The notes beneath the pieces were generated by a model. That model saw only the letters and a program-made list of their open reading frames with translations. It searched no databases and was not told the DNA's origin. A stretch of 64,000 bases of DNA from Clavibacter phaseoli. GTDB taxonomy: Bacteria > Actinomycetota > Actinomycetes > Actinomycetales > Microbacteriaceae. The DNA is taken from NCBI RefSeq assembly GCF_021922925.1, contig NZ_CP040786.1, positions 124,001 through 188,000 of the forward strand. Direction: 5' to 3'. A program made the translations under genes and the position numbers. This document shows, piece by piece, positions 12,395 through 21,256 of the stretch (positions within the stretch are counted from its first letter, which is position 1; each line of letters opens with the position of its first letter).

Positions 12395-13236
12395 CCGCCG
12401 TGGAGGACCGTCGCGTCCCGCGCCCGCCGCAGCGGGTCACTCTCGGCACGTGGCTCGACGACGGCTGGATCGCCACGCGGCGCAACCTCATCAAGATCAA
12501 GCGGCTGCCCGACATCCTCGTCTTCACGCTGATCCAGCCGATCATGTTCGTGCTGCTGTTCAGCTTCGTCTACGCGGGCGCCATCGACATCCCGGGCAGC
12601 GACTACAAGGAGTTCATCATGGCGGGCATCTTCGCCCAGACCGTGGTGTTCGGGTCGACCTACTCGGGCTCGGCGATGGCGAACGACCTCAAGGACGGGA
12701 TCATCGACCGGTTCCGCACCCTGCCGATGAGCCCGTCGGCCGTGCTCGTGGGGCGGACCAACGGGGACCTCCTCATCAACGCCCTCTCGATGGTCGTGAT
12801 GCTCGCGACAGGCCTCGCGGTGGGCTGGCGCGTGCGGTCGAGCCTCGGCGAGGCGCTCGCCGGCGTGGGCCTCCTCCTGCTGTTCGCGTACGCCCTCTCG
12901 TGGGTGATGGCGCTGCTCGGGATGAGCGTGCGGAGCCCGGAGGTGATCAACAACGCGTCGTTCCTCGTGCTCTTCCCGCTCACCTTCATCAGCAACGCGT
13001 TCGTGCCGAGCGACACCCTGCCGACGCCCCTGCGCGTGTTCGCCGAGTACAACCCGGTGTCGTCGGTCGTGCTCGCGGCGCGCCAGCTGTTCGGCAACGT
13101 GCCGCCGGGGACGCCGGTTCCGGAGGCGTGGACGCTGCAGCACCCGATCACGACGACGCTGGCCTGGGCGGCCGTCCTCCTCGTCGTGGCCGTGCCGCTG
13201 GCCGTGCGGAAGTACCGGACGATCAGCACGCGCTGA
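12391..13236 (+). CDS. ABC-2 type transporter permease, DrrB-like
   Basis: The membrane partner of the preceding ATPase, 281 residues with about six hydrophobic segments (for example ILVFTLIQPIMFVLLFSFVY and LVLFPLTFISNAFV). The ABC-2 family pattern is visible in the central region PLTFISNAFVPSDTLP and in the downstream ARQLFGNV segment. It starts four bases inside the ATPase gene. It probably exports a hydrophobic compound with the DrrA-like subunit. Confidence 0.92.
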   Translation: MTAVEDRRVPRPPQRVTLGTWLDDGWIATRRNLIKIKRLPDILVFTLIQPIMFVLLFSFVYAGAIDIPGSDYKEFIMAGIFAQTVVFGSTYSGSAMANDLKDGIIDRFRTLPMSPSAVLVGRTNGDLLINALSMVVMLATGLAVGWRVRSSLGEALAGVGLLLLFAYALSWVMALLGMSVRSPEVINNASFLVLFPLTFISNAFVPSDTLPTPLRVFAEYNPVSSVVLAARQLFGNVPPGTPVPEAWTLQHPITTTLAWAAVLLVVAVPLAVRKYRTISTR

Positions 13237-13261
13237 GCCCGGCGGGTGCCCGCCGCGCGCG

Positions 13262-14134
13262 TCAGCGGAAGATGATCGTGCGCGCGCCGTCGAGCAGCAC
13301 GCGGTGCTCCGCGAACCAGCGCACGGCCTGCGTGAGGGTGCGCGACTCCTCGTCCTGGCCGATCGCCATGAGCTCGCGGGCGCTGCGCGAGTGATCGACC
13401 CGCACGACGTTCTGCTCCACGATCGGGCCCTCGTCGAGGTCGCTCGTGACGAAGTGGGCGGTCGCGCCGATGAGCTTCACGCCGCGCGCGTGGGCCTGCT
13501 TGTAGGGGTTCGCGCCCTTGAAGCCGGGCAGGAAGGAGTGGTGGATGTTGATGATCCGGCCGCTGAGCCGCGCGCAGAGCTCGGGGGAGAGGATCTGCAT
13601 GTAGCGCGCGAGCACCACCAGCTCGACGTCGTGCTCCTCGACCGCGCGGATCACGCGGTCCTCGAACGCCCGCTTCGACGCGTCGTCCGTCACGGGCACG
13701 TGCTCGAACGGCACGCCGTAGAAGCCCGCGAGGTCGGCCAGCCTCCCGTGGTTGCTGAGCACCAGCGGGATCTCGACGGGCAGCTGGCCCGCGCGCTGCC
13801 GGAACAGCAGGTCGTTCACGCAGTGCTCGGCGGTGGATCCCAGCACGAGCGTGCGCAGCGGCCGGCCCACCTCGTCGAGGTGCCACGTCGCGTCGTACCG
13901 CTCGACCACGGCGGCGAGCGCGTCGGCCAGGCGGTCGTCGTCGGCCGCGCTCTGGATCTGCAGGCGCATGAAGAACCGGCCCGTGTCGGCGCTCGAGAAC
14001 TGCTGCGACTCGGTGATGTCGCCGCCGGCCTCGACGATGGCGCCCGCGATGGCGTGCACGATGCCCGGGCGGTCGTCGCAGGAGAAGCTGAGGACGCGGT
14101 GCGGCGGACGCGCGCGGGTGGCCTGGTCGGTCAT
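13262..14134 (-). CDS. purU: Formyltetrahydrofolate deformylase
   Basis: It hydrolyses 10-formyl-THF to THF and formate, balancing one-carbon pools and feeding PurT-type purine synthesis. The 290-residue protein has an N-terminal ACT domain (VLSFSCDDRPGIVHAIAGA, then ITESQQF) followed by a formyltransferase fold with the conserved NIHHSFLPGFKGANPY region and TAHFVTSDLDEGPIVEQ block. The length is usual for PurU. The gene is convergent with the ABC permease, separated by only 25 bases, and diverges from the MFS gene. Confidence 0.96.
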   Translation of the reverse strand: MTDQATRARPPHRVLSFSCDDRPGIVHAIAGAIVEAGGDITESQQFSSADTGRFFMRLQIQSAADDDRLADALAAVVERYDATWHLDEVGRPLRTLVLGSTAEHCVNDLLFRQRAGQLPVEIPLVLSNHGRLADLAGFYGVPFEHVPVTDDASKRAFEDRVIRAVEEHDVELVVLARYMQILSPELCARLSGRIINIHHSFLPGFKGANPYKQAHARGVKLIGATAHFVTSDLDEGPIVEQNVVRVDHSRSARELMAIGQDEESRTLTQAVRWFAEHRVLLDGARTIIFR

Positions 14135-14212
14135 CCGTCTAGGCTATCGACTGGCCGCGCGGATCCCGCCGGCCCCGGGAGCCCTCCCGCCGTCACGTCC
14201 CCCTCAGGTCCC

Positions 14213-15517
14213 ATGACGAACACCTCCCCCATCTTCCTGCCCGACCTCGAGCGCGCCGAGCGCTCCGGCCGCCGCCGACCGCGGCCCGGGGTCGACCCGT
14301 CGTTCCGCTTCCCCTGGGTCGGGATCCTCACGCTCGCCGCGTGCGTGTTCCTCAGCGTCACGAGCGAGATGCTGCCCACCGGCCTCCTCAGCGAGATGAG
14401 CGGCGACCTCGGCGTCGACGAGTCGCGCGTCGGCCTGCTCGTGTCGGTGTTCGCGGTCGCCGTGGTCGTCTCGAGCGCGCCGCTCGCCGCCCTCACCCGC
14501 CGGGTCCCGCGGCACGCGCTGCTGCTCGCGGTGCTCGCCGTCTTCGCGACGAGCAACCTCCTCACCGCCCTCGCGCCCACCTTCGAGCTCGTCACCGCGA
14601 CGCGCGTGCTCGGCGGCCTCGCGCACGGCCTGTTCTGGGCGGTCGTCGGCGCGTACTCGGCGCACCTCGTGCCGCCCGCGCTCATCGGCCGGGCGGTCGC
14701 GCTCACGGTCGGCGGCGGCAGCCTCGCGTTCGTGCTCGGCGTGCCGCTCGGCACCGCGGCCGGGCAGGCGTTCGGCTGGCGGGCGGCGTTCGCGGGGATC
14801 GGCGTGCTCACGATCCTCGGGATCCTGCTCACCTGGCGGTTCCTGCCGGCGGTCGGGCGTCCGGAGCGGGAGGCGCCCGTCGACGCGCCCGCGGGCGGCA
14901 GCCTCGGGATCCGGCGGCGCATGGCGGGGCAGGGGCTCGGCGGGGTGCTGTTCGTGTGCCTCACCGCGATGGTCATCATGATCGGCCAGTACGGCCTCTA
15001 CACGTACGTCGACCCGTTCGTCACGCGGGTGATGCGGATCCCCGAGCAGCAGCTGAGCACCATGCTCTTCGGCTACGGGATCGCGGGCGCGGTCGGGCTC
15101 CTCATCGCCGGCACCGTGTTCGCGAGCCGGCCGCAGCTCGGCGTGCTCGCGGGGCTCGCCGCGGCGGCGGCGGGCGTCAGCGCGCTCGCGTTCGTCCCGG
15201 GCCTCTGGGCGGTCGCGATCCCCGGCTTCCTCCTCTGGGGCCTCGCGTTCGGCGCGATCCCGACCCTGCTCCAGACGCGCATGCTGCACGCCGCGCACCC
15301 GTCGTTCCGCGACACGGCCAGCTCCTTCTACACGACCGCCTTCAACGTCGGCATCGGCGGCGGCGCGCTCGTGGGCGGCGCGCTGCTCGACGGGCTCGGC
15401 ATCCAGGCGCTGGCGGGCGCGTTCCTCGCGGTGATGGCGGTGTCGGTCGTGCTCGTCGTCGGATCCGCGGGCCGCGCCGCCCGGGGCCGCGCGACGGCGG
15501 CGCGCACCGCCGGCTGA
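14213..15517 (+). CDS. MFS transporter, DHA1/AraJ-like
   Basis: A 434-residue permease with about 12 hydrophobic segments. The start of TM1 (CVFLSVTSEMLPTGLL) matches the sugar-efflux/AraJ/NepI-type DHA1 group, and the loop motif between TM2 and TM3 appears as ALTRRVPRHALLLAV. A 40-residue basic, Pro-rich N-terminal extension precedes TM1. It is most likely a proton-driven exporter of sugars, nucleosides or drugs; the substrate cannot be told from sequence. The ATG at 14213 is the first in frame after the divergent purU start. Confidence 0.88.
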   Translation: MTNTSPIFLPDLERAERSGRRRPRPGVDPSFRFPWVGILTLAACVFLSVTSEMLPTGLLSEMSGDLGVDESRVGLLVSVFAVAVVVSSAPLAALTRRVPRHALLLAVLAVFATSNLLTALAPTFELVTATRVLGGLAHGLFWAVVGAYSAHLVPPALIGRAVALTVGGGSLAFVLGVPLGTAAGQAFGWRAAFAGIGVLTILGILLTWRFLPAVGRPEREAPVDAPAGGSLGIRRRMAGQGLGGVLFVCLTAMVIMIGQYGLYTYVDPFVTRVMRIPEQQLSTMLFGYGIAGAVGLLIAGTVFASRPQLGVLAGLAAAAAGVSALAFVPGLWAVAIPGFLLWGLAFGAIPTLLQTRMLHAAHPSFRDTASSFYTTAFNVGIGGGALVGGALLDGLGIQALAGAFLAVMAVSVVLVVGSAGRAARGRATAARTAG

Positions 15518-15574
15518 GGCCGGCGCGTCCCCAGTCGCATCGAGGCGCCCGTCGCCTGCGGGAGGATGGGAGCC

Positions 15575-16495
15575 GTGACCACGACCCCCGCGCCCCTCGG
15601 CCTCCTCCTCGACGTCGACGGCCCCATCGCCAGCCCGATCACCCGCACCCTCGCCATCCCGAGCATCGCCGCCGACCTCGTGGAGCTCGCGGCCGCCGGC
15701 GTCCCCATCGTCTTCAACACGGGGCGCTCGGACGCCTTCATCCGCGCGCAGGTCGTCGGCCCGCTGCTCGACGCGGGGCTCCCGGCGGGCGCGCGCGTGC
15801 ACGCCGTGTGCGAGAAGGGCGCGTCCTGGTTCTCCATCACGCCCGAGGGCGCGGGGGAGGTGCACGTCGACCGGTCGCTCGCGCTGCCCGAGGCGTACAT
15901 GCGCGACATGGAGCGGCTCGTGGCCGAGCGCTTCGCCGACTGGATGTTCTTCGACACCACCAAGCACGCGATGGTCTCGCTCGAGCAGCTCACGAGCGTC
16001 GCCTCGGCCGACTACCTCGCCGTGCAGCCCGACCTCGACGCGCGCGCGGTCGAGATGCTCACGGCGCACGGGCTCGGCTCGGTGCTCGAGGGCGTCGAGG
16101 TGCCCGACGCGGAGGGGGACGTGCAGGTGCGCGTGGATCCCACGATCATCTCGACCGACGTCGAGTCGATCCGCCTCGGCAAGGACCTCGGCGCCGCGCG
16201 CGCCCTCGAGCTCCTCGCCGACAGCGGGCCGCTGCCGCTGCGCTGGCGCACGGTCGGCGACTCGCGCACCGACTACGCCATGGCGACGTGGCTGCACGAG
16301 AACGGCCACGAGGTCGCGCACGTCGACGTGCGTCCGGCCGACGGGATCCCCGCGACGCCGTACCCGGTGCTCACGGCGGGCGACCTCATCCACGACGAGG
16401 CCGGCGCCGCGCTCCTCGCGCAGTGGGTGCGCATCGTGCGCGGCGAGGCGGAGGACGACTCCGCGTTCCTCGCGCCGGGGCGCGCCGCGAGCTGA
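15575..16495 (+). CDS. HAD superfamily hydrolase
   Basis: A 306-residue cytoplasmic protein with HAD motif I (LLLDVDGPIA, nucleophile Asp in DVDG), a motif II region (VFNTGRSD) and a late motif with VGDSRTDYAMATWL that supplies the acidic metal ligands. The large insertion between them suggests a C2-type cap, as in sugar-phosphatase-like HADs. The substrate is unknown. I chose the GTG at 15575 because GGAGG lies nine bases before it; the in-frame ATG at 15566 would lie directly after that Shine-Dalgarno. The gene follows the MFS gene by about 60 bases on the same strand. Confidence 0.82.
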   Translation: MTTTPAPLGLLLDVDGPIASPITRTLAIPSIAADLVELAAAGVPIVFNTGRSDAFIRAQVVGPLLDAGLPAGARVHAVCEKGASWFSITPEGAGEVHVDRSLALPEAYMRDMERLVAERFADWMFFDTTKHAMVSLEQLTSVASADYLAVQPDLDARAVEMLTAHGLGSVLEGVEVPDAEGDVQVRVDPTIISTDVESIRLGKDLGAARALELLADSGPLPLRWRTVGDSRTDYAMATWLHENGHEVAHVDVRPADGIPATPYPVLTAGDLIHDEAGAALLAQWVRIVRGEAEDDSAFLAPGRAAS

Positions 16496-16554
16496 GCCGA
16501 GCCGGGCTCCGCTGATCCGCGCGCGGCCGACCGCCGCGCTCGCCGCCGACCGAC

Positions 16555-16580
16555 GGGCCCGTCCGCATCCGGACGGGCCC
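16555..16580 (+). terminator. Terminator after HAD hydrolase gene
   Basis: Arms 16555-16565 and 16570-16580 form a perfect 11-bp stem with a CATC loop, followed by TT. It isolates mntH from upstream transcription. Confidence 0.75.
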
Positions 16581-16601
16581 TTCCGCGTGCGCGCGAACGG
16601 A

Positions 16602-16619
16602 TGTTAGCCTCGGCTAACA
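16602..16619. promoter_or_regulatory. MntR-type operator before mntH
   Basis: TGTTAGCCTCGGCTAACA is a perfect 8-2-8 palindrome ending 19 bases before the mntH start codon. Its size and TTAGCC/GGCTAA arms fit DtxR/MntR family operators of actinobacteria. A DtxR-family gene lies immediately downstream of mntH, facing it. Binding of Mn-loaded MntR here would block mntH transcription. Confidence 0.8.
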
Positions 16620-16638
16620 CTTCGACGGAGAGGCCGCC

Positions 16639-17889
16639 ATGACCCGCACCGCCCCCGCGCGCACGCGCGCGCGCCGGCCCGTCACGGGTCCGCGGCTCGT
16701 GCTCCTGCTGGGACCGGCGTTCGTCGCGGCCATCGCGTACGTGGATCCCGGCAACGTCGCCGCGAACCTCACCGCGGGCGCGCGCTACGGCTACCTGCTG
16801 GTGTGGGTGCTCGTCGCCGCGAACCTCATCGCCGTGCTCGTGCAGTACCAGTCGGCCAAGCTCGGACTCGTCACGGGCCGCAGCCTGCCGGAGCTGCTCG
16901 GCCAGCGGCTCCCCACCGGCCGGCGCCGCGCGTTCTGGGTGCAGGCCGAGCTCATCGCCGCGGCGACCGACCTCGCGGAGGTCATCGGCGGGGCCATCGC
17001 GCTGCACCTGCTGTTCGGGATCCCGCTCGTCGCGGGCGGGGTGATCGTCGGCCTCGTCTCCATCGGCCTCCTCGCCGTGCAGTCGCGGCACGGGCAGCGG
17101 CCGTTCGAGATCGTGATCGGCGCGCTCCTCCTCGTGATCACCGTCGGCTTCCTCACCGGCCTCGTCGTGAGCCCGCTGTCGGGATCCGGCATCGCGGGCG
17201 GCCTCGTGCCGCGCTTCGACGGGCCGGACAGCGTGCTGCTCGCCGCGAGCATGCTCGGCGCGACCGTCATGCCGCACGCCGTGTACCTGCACTCGTCGCT
17301 CAGCCGCGACCGGCACGGCGTGCAGACCGACGACGGCGTGCTCCGGCGGCTGCTCCGCGCGACGCGCTGGGACGTGATCACCGCGCTCGCCGTGGCCGGC
17401 GCCGTCAACATCTCCATGCTCCTCATCGCGGCGGCGAGCCTCGGCGGCGTGCCCGGAACGGACTCGATCGAGGGCGCGCACGCGGCCATCACGGCCTCGC
17501 TCGGGCCGGTGGTCGGCGTCGTGTTCGCGGTCGGGCTGCTCGCGTCGGGGCTCGCGTCGACGTCGGTCGGCGCCTACGCGGGCGCGGCGATCATGGGCGG
17601 GCTGCTGCACGTGCGGGTGCCGCTGCTCGCGCGGCGCGTGGTGACGCTGATCCCCGCGCTCGCGATCCTCGCGATCGGCGTCGACCCGACCACCGCGCTC
17701 GTCGTCAGCCAGGTCGTGCTGAGCCTCGGCATCCCGTTCGCGCTCGTGCCGCTCATCCGCCTCACGGGCGACCGCCGCGTGATGGGCGCGCACGTCGACC
17801 GGCCGCTCACGCGCGTCGCGGCGTGGGTCGCGGTGTCGCTCGTGGTGGTGCTCAACGTCGCGCTCGTGGTCCTGACCGTCACGGGCTGA
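16639..17889 (+). CDS. mntH: Nramp family Mn2+/divalent metal transporter
   Basis: A proton-coupled manganese importer of 416 residues with about 11 membrane segments. The metal-site motif DPGN is at residues 36-39 in TM1 and the matching TM6 motif MPHAVYLH starts at residue 211; both are intact. The start ATG follows GGAGAGG. The operator palindrome sits just upstream, and the likely repressor gene mntR faces it 29 bases downstream, making a compact Mn homeostasis module. Confidence 0.96.
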   Translation: MTRTAPARTRARRPVTGPRLVLLLGPAFVAAIAYVDPGNVAANLTAGARYGYLLVWVLVAANLIAVLVQYQSAKLGLVTGRSLPELLGQRLPTGRRRAFWVQAELIAAATDLAEVIGGAIALHLLFGIPLVAGGVIVGLVSIGLLAVQSRHGQRPFEIVIGALLLVITVGFLTGLVVSPLSGSGIAGGLVPRFDGPDSVLLAASMLGATVMPHAVYLHSSLSRDRHGVQTDDGVLRRLLRATRWDVITALAVAGAVNISMLLIAAASLGGVPGTDSIEGAHAAITASLGPVVGVVFAVGLLASGLASTSVGAYAGAAIMGGLLHVRVPLLARRVVTLIPALAILAIGVDPTTALVVSQVVLSLGIPFALVPLIRLTGDRRVMGAHVDRPLTRVAAWVAVSLVVVLNVALVVLTVTG

Positions 17890-17918
17890 GCGCGGATCCG
17901 CCGGTCCGGCTCCCGGGC

Positions 17919-18599
17919 TCAGCCGGCGTCGGAGACCCACACCGCGGACGCCGCGGCGGCCGTGAGCGGGCGGCGCCCGGATCCGTCGACCGTCACGACC
18001 ACGGCGTCCGGGTCGTGCGCGTCGTCGTCCGCGGCGCGCACGAGCGTCGCGTCCAGCCCGATGCCGTGCTCGGCGAGCTCGCGCAGCAGCCGCGGGTCCT
18101 CGTCGGAGATCCGGCGCACGCGCATGGGCCGGTCCGCGACGGCGTCCGCGAGCACGGTCGCCTCGGGCAGGTGCGGCTCGCCGTCGGCCGAGGGGATGGG
18201 GTCGCCGTGCGGATCCCGCGACGGGTGCCCGAGGTGCGCGTCGATGCGAGCCACGAAGTCGTCGGAGACCGCGTGCTCGAGCACCTCGGCCTCGTCGTGC
18301 ACCTCGTCCCAGCCGTAGCCGAGCACCTCGACGAGGAACGTCTCGAGCAGGCGGTGGCGGCGCACCATCTGGATCGCGTGCCGGCGGCCGTCGTCGGTGA
18401 GCTCGATGCTGCCGTACGGCCGGTGCTCCACGAGGCCCTGCGCGGTGAGGCGGCGGATCCCGTCGGAGGCGGTGGCGGGCCGGATCCCGAGCCGCTCCGC
18501 GAGGCGCGTGACGGTGACGGGCTGGTCGGACCATTCGGTCGCGGTCCAGATGAGCTTGAGGTAGTCCTGCGCGGCGCTGGAGAGCTCGTCGACGGACAT
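17919..18599 (-). CDS. mntR: DtxR/MntR family metalloregulator
   Basis: A 226-residue metal-dependent repressor. The N-terminal winged helix is clear (SAAQDYLKLIWTATEW, then LGIRPATASDGIRRL as recognition helix), followed by the dimerisation/metal domain with RRHRLLETFLVEVLGY and DEAEVLEHAVSDDF. A C-terminal FeoA/SH3-like domain follows (TVLADAV onward), so it belongs to the longer three-domain DtxR type. Based on its position opposite mntH and the palindrome there, Mn2+ is the likely co-repressor. The ATG at 18599 was chosen over the open frame to 18662 because it begins MSVDELSSAAQDY. Confidence 0.88.
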   Translation of the reverse strand: MSVDELSSAAQDYLKLIWTATEWSDQPVTVTRLAERLGIRPATASDGIRRLTAQGLVEHRPYGSIELTDDGRRHAIQMVRRHRLLETFLVEVLGYGWDEVHDEAEVLEHAVSDDFVARIDAHLGHPSRDPHGDPIPSADGEPHLPEATVLADAVADRPMRVRRISDEDPRLLRELAEHGIGLDATLVRAADDDAHDPDAVVVTVDGSGRRPLTAAAASAVWVSDAG

Positions 18600-18718
18600 G
18601 CCGCCATGGTACCGAGCGGTCCCGCCGGGCCCGCGGTCACGCCGAGCGCCCGTCCGGTGCAAGCTGGACGGAGACCCGCGGGCAGGGACGCCCGCGGCGG
18701 ATCCGATGGAGGAACCAC

Positions 18719-19750
18719 ATGCACTACCGGAATCTCGGGAACAGCGGCGCGGTCGTCTCGACCTACGCGCTCGGCACCATGACCTTCGGCGCGGAGGCGG
18801 ACGAGGAGACGTCGGGACGCATCCTCGAGGCCTACGTCGCCGGCGGCGGCACGTTCATCGACACGGCGGACGTCTACACGTCGGGCGTCTCGGAGGAGAT
18901 CGTCGGCCGCTGGCTGAAGGCCCACCCCGCCGAGGCCGACCAGCTCGTCATCGCCACGAAGGGCCGCTTCCCGATGGGGGAGGGCAACAACGACGTCGGC
19001 ACCTCGCGCCGCCACCTCACCCGCGCGCTCGACGACTCGCTGCGCCGCCTCGGCGTCGACACGATCGACCTGTACCAGATGCACGCGTGGGACGCCGTGA
19101 CCCCGCTCGAGGAGACCCTGCGCTTCCTCGACGACGCCGTGCGCGCCGGCAAGATCTCGTACTACGGCTTCTCGAACTACCTCGGCTGGCAGCTGACGAA
19201 GGCCGTGGGGCTCGCCAAGGCGCTCGGGTTCACGCCGCCCGTGACGCTGCAGCCGCAGTACTCGCTGCTCGTGCGCGAGATCGAGTCGGAGATCGTGCCC
19301 GCGTCGCTGGACGCCGGAATCGGCCTGCTGCCGTGGTCGCCGCTCGCGGGCGGCTGGCTCACCGGCAAGTACCGCCGCGACGAGACGCCCACGGGCGCCA
19401 CCCGCCTCGGCGAGGACCCGGAGCGCGGCATGGAGGCGTTCACGCCGCGGAACGGCCAGGAGCGCACGTGGGCGATCCTCGACGAGGTGCGCCGCATCGC
19501 GGACGCGCACGGATCGAGCTCCGCCCGCGTCTCGCTCGCGTGGCTCGAGGCGCAGCCGGCCGTGACCAGCGTGATCCTCGGCGCCCGCACCGTGGAGCAG
19601 CTCGAGGACAACATGGCCTCGGCCGACCTGGAGCTCACGGCCGACGAGATCGCCTCGCTCAGCGCGGTGAGCGCGCCCGTGGTGTCCGAGTACCCGTACG
19701 GCCCGGCCGGCGTGCAGCAGCGCCACCGCGCGATCGACGTGCGCGGCTGA
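18719..19750 (+). CDS. Aldo/keto reductase
   Basis: A 343-residue NADPH-dependent oxidoreductase of the AKR superfamily (TIM barrel). The catalytic set is visible: Asp and Tyr in FIDTADVYTSG, Lys in LVIATKGRF, and a Met-His pair in LYQMHAW. The cofactor-binding C-terminal part has SVILGARTVEQLEDN. It resembles the YajO/IolS-like group; the natural substrate is unknown. GGAGGAA sits seven bases before the start. Its last 92 bases overlap the 3' end of the convergent MFS gene. Confidence 0.94.
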   Translation: MHYRNLGNSGAVVSTYALGTMTFGAEADEETSGRILEAYVAGGGTFIDTADVYTSGVSEEIVGRWLKAHPAEADQLVIATKGRFPMGEGNNDVGTSRRHLTRALDDSLRRLGVDTIDLYQMHAWDAVTPLEETLRFLDDAVRAGKISYYGFSNYLGWQLTKAVGLAKALGFTPPVTLQPQYSLLVREIESEIVPASLDAGIGLLPWSPLAGGWLTGKYRRDETPTGATRLGEDPERGMEAFTPRNGQERTWAILDEVRRIADAHGSSSARVSLAWLEAQPAVTSVILGARTVEQLEDNMASADLELTADEIASLSAVSAPVVSEYPYGPAGVQQRHRAIDVRG

Positions 19751-21128
19751 TCCCGCCGCCGGTCGTCCCCTCGTCCGCTCCGGCGACGCGGGGACGGCCG
19801 GCCCCCGGCGCCCGGGGCGTGATCCGCACGCGCGGCACGTGCCGGCGCACCACGACCTCGAGGGTCAGCTGGCCGCGGCGGGCGAGGATCACGGCGACGA
19901 CCGCGGCCGCCAGCGCCGGCATCCCGCCGGACACGACCATGCCGGCGTGCACGCCCCACGCCTCGACGATCCCGCCCATGAGCGGCCCGCCGACGGCCTG
20001 GCCGCCGAGCAGCACGAGCACGTAGACGCTCATCACGCGCCCGCGGATGGCCACGTTGCTGGAGAGCTGCACGAGCGAGTTCGCCGCGGTCTGGAACAGC
20101 AGCGACGCCATGCCGACGGTCACGAGCAGCACCGCGAACGGCGCGATCCCGGGCATGAGCCCCGCGGCCGCCTGCAGCAGGCCGGTGATCCCGACGCCGA
20201 CCACGATGGTCCGCAGCCGCACGGTCGCGCGGCGGGTCGACAGCAGCGCGCCCGTGAGCGCGCCGATCGCGACCATCGAGTTGAAGAAGCCGTATCCGCC
20301 GGCGCCCACGTCGTAGACCTGGCTCGCGAACGCCGCGAGGAGCACGGGCATGGTGAGGCCGAAGACGCTGAAGACCGCCACGAGCACGACGGGCCACAGG
20401 ATGGTCGGCTTGGACCGCGCGTACCTGAGGCCCTCCGCGAGCTGGCCGCGGCGGCGAGGGGCGGGCGGGATGCGGATCAGGTCGCGCGTCTTGAGGCTCC
20501 ACAGCGTGAGGACCACCACGACGCACGCGAGCGCGTTGATCGCGAACGACCAGCCGGCGCCGACCGCGAGCAGCAGGATCCCGCTGAGCGCGGGACCCAC
20601 CATGCCGCCGAGCTGGAACACCGACGAGTTGACGCTGATCGCGTTGCGCAGGTGCTGCTGCCCCACGATCTCGGTGACGAACACCTGGCGCGCCGGGTTG
20701 TCGATCACCGTCACGAGCCCGGTCGCGAACGCGATGGCGAAGATGTGCCACGCCTCGACCGCGCCCGAGAGGGTGAGCACGGCGAGCAGCGCGCTGAGGA
20801 GCGCGTAGGTGCCCTGCGTGATCATCATCAGCATGCGCTTCGAGCACCGGTCGACGATCACGCCGCCGAGGAGGCCGAAGAACAGCATCGGCGCGAACTG
20901 CATCGCGACCGTGATGCCGACCGCCGTGACGCTGCCGGTGAGCTCGAGCACGAGCCAGTCCTGGGCGATGCGCTGCATCCAGCCCGAGGTCATGGCGATG
21001 ACGTTGGAGGCCGTGAATCGACGGAAGTTCGGCACGCTCAGGGCGATGAGCGTGTGGCGCCACGGCGGGCGCTGGGTCTGGATCGGGAGCGGGGCGGTCG
21101 GGGGGAAGGCGTTCGGCGGCGGGGTCAC
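19659..21128 (-). CDS. MFS transporter, EntS/MdfA-like
   Basis: A 489-residue membrane protein with about 12 TM segments. The N-terminal half begins LSVPNFRRFTASNVIAMTS and has the MFS loop region GLLGGVIVDRCSKRMLMM, as in the DHA3/EntS group of exporters. The start is GTG at 21128 with AGGA just upstream. After the last TM (VVAVILARRG) a tail of about 70 basic, low-complexity residues reads through into the antisense of the aldo/keto reductase gene; the tail is probably not functional. The gene diverges from the LysR gene, which could control it. Confidence 0.87.
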   Translation of the reverse strand: MTPPPNAFPPTAPLPIQTQRPPWRHTLIALSVPNFRRFTASNVIAMTSGWMQRIAQDWLVLELTGSVTAVGITVAMQFAPMLFFGLLGGVIVDRCSKRMLMMITQGTYALLSALLAVLTLSGAVEAWHIFAIAFATGLVTVIDNPARQVFVTEIVGQQHLRNAISVNSSVFQLGGMVGPALSGILLLAVGAGWSFAINALACVVVVLTLWSLKTRDLIRIPPAPRRRGQLAEGLRYARSKPTILWPVVLVAVFSVFGLTMPVLLAAFASQVYDVGAGGYGFFNSMVAIGALTGALLSTRRATVRLRTIVVGVGITGLLQAAAGLMPGIAPFAVLLVTVGMASLLFQTAANSLVQLSSNVAIRGRVMSVYVLVLLGGQAVGGPLMGGIVEAWGVHAGMVVSGGMPALAAAVVAVILARRGQLTLEVVVRRHVPRVRITPRAPGAGRPRVAGADEGTTGGGISRARRSRGGAAARRPGRTGTRTPRARSPR

Positions 21129-21256
21129 TTCATCCTGCGGGGTGCGTTGCGTATGGGCGGATCGGTTCCGTATGGGTCGGCCCTCGTGGGGCCGTCGTCG
21201 ACGCTACCCGCGGGCTTCCCATTCGGATCCCGTCTCGACATGATGAGTGGCATCCG

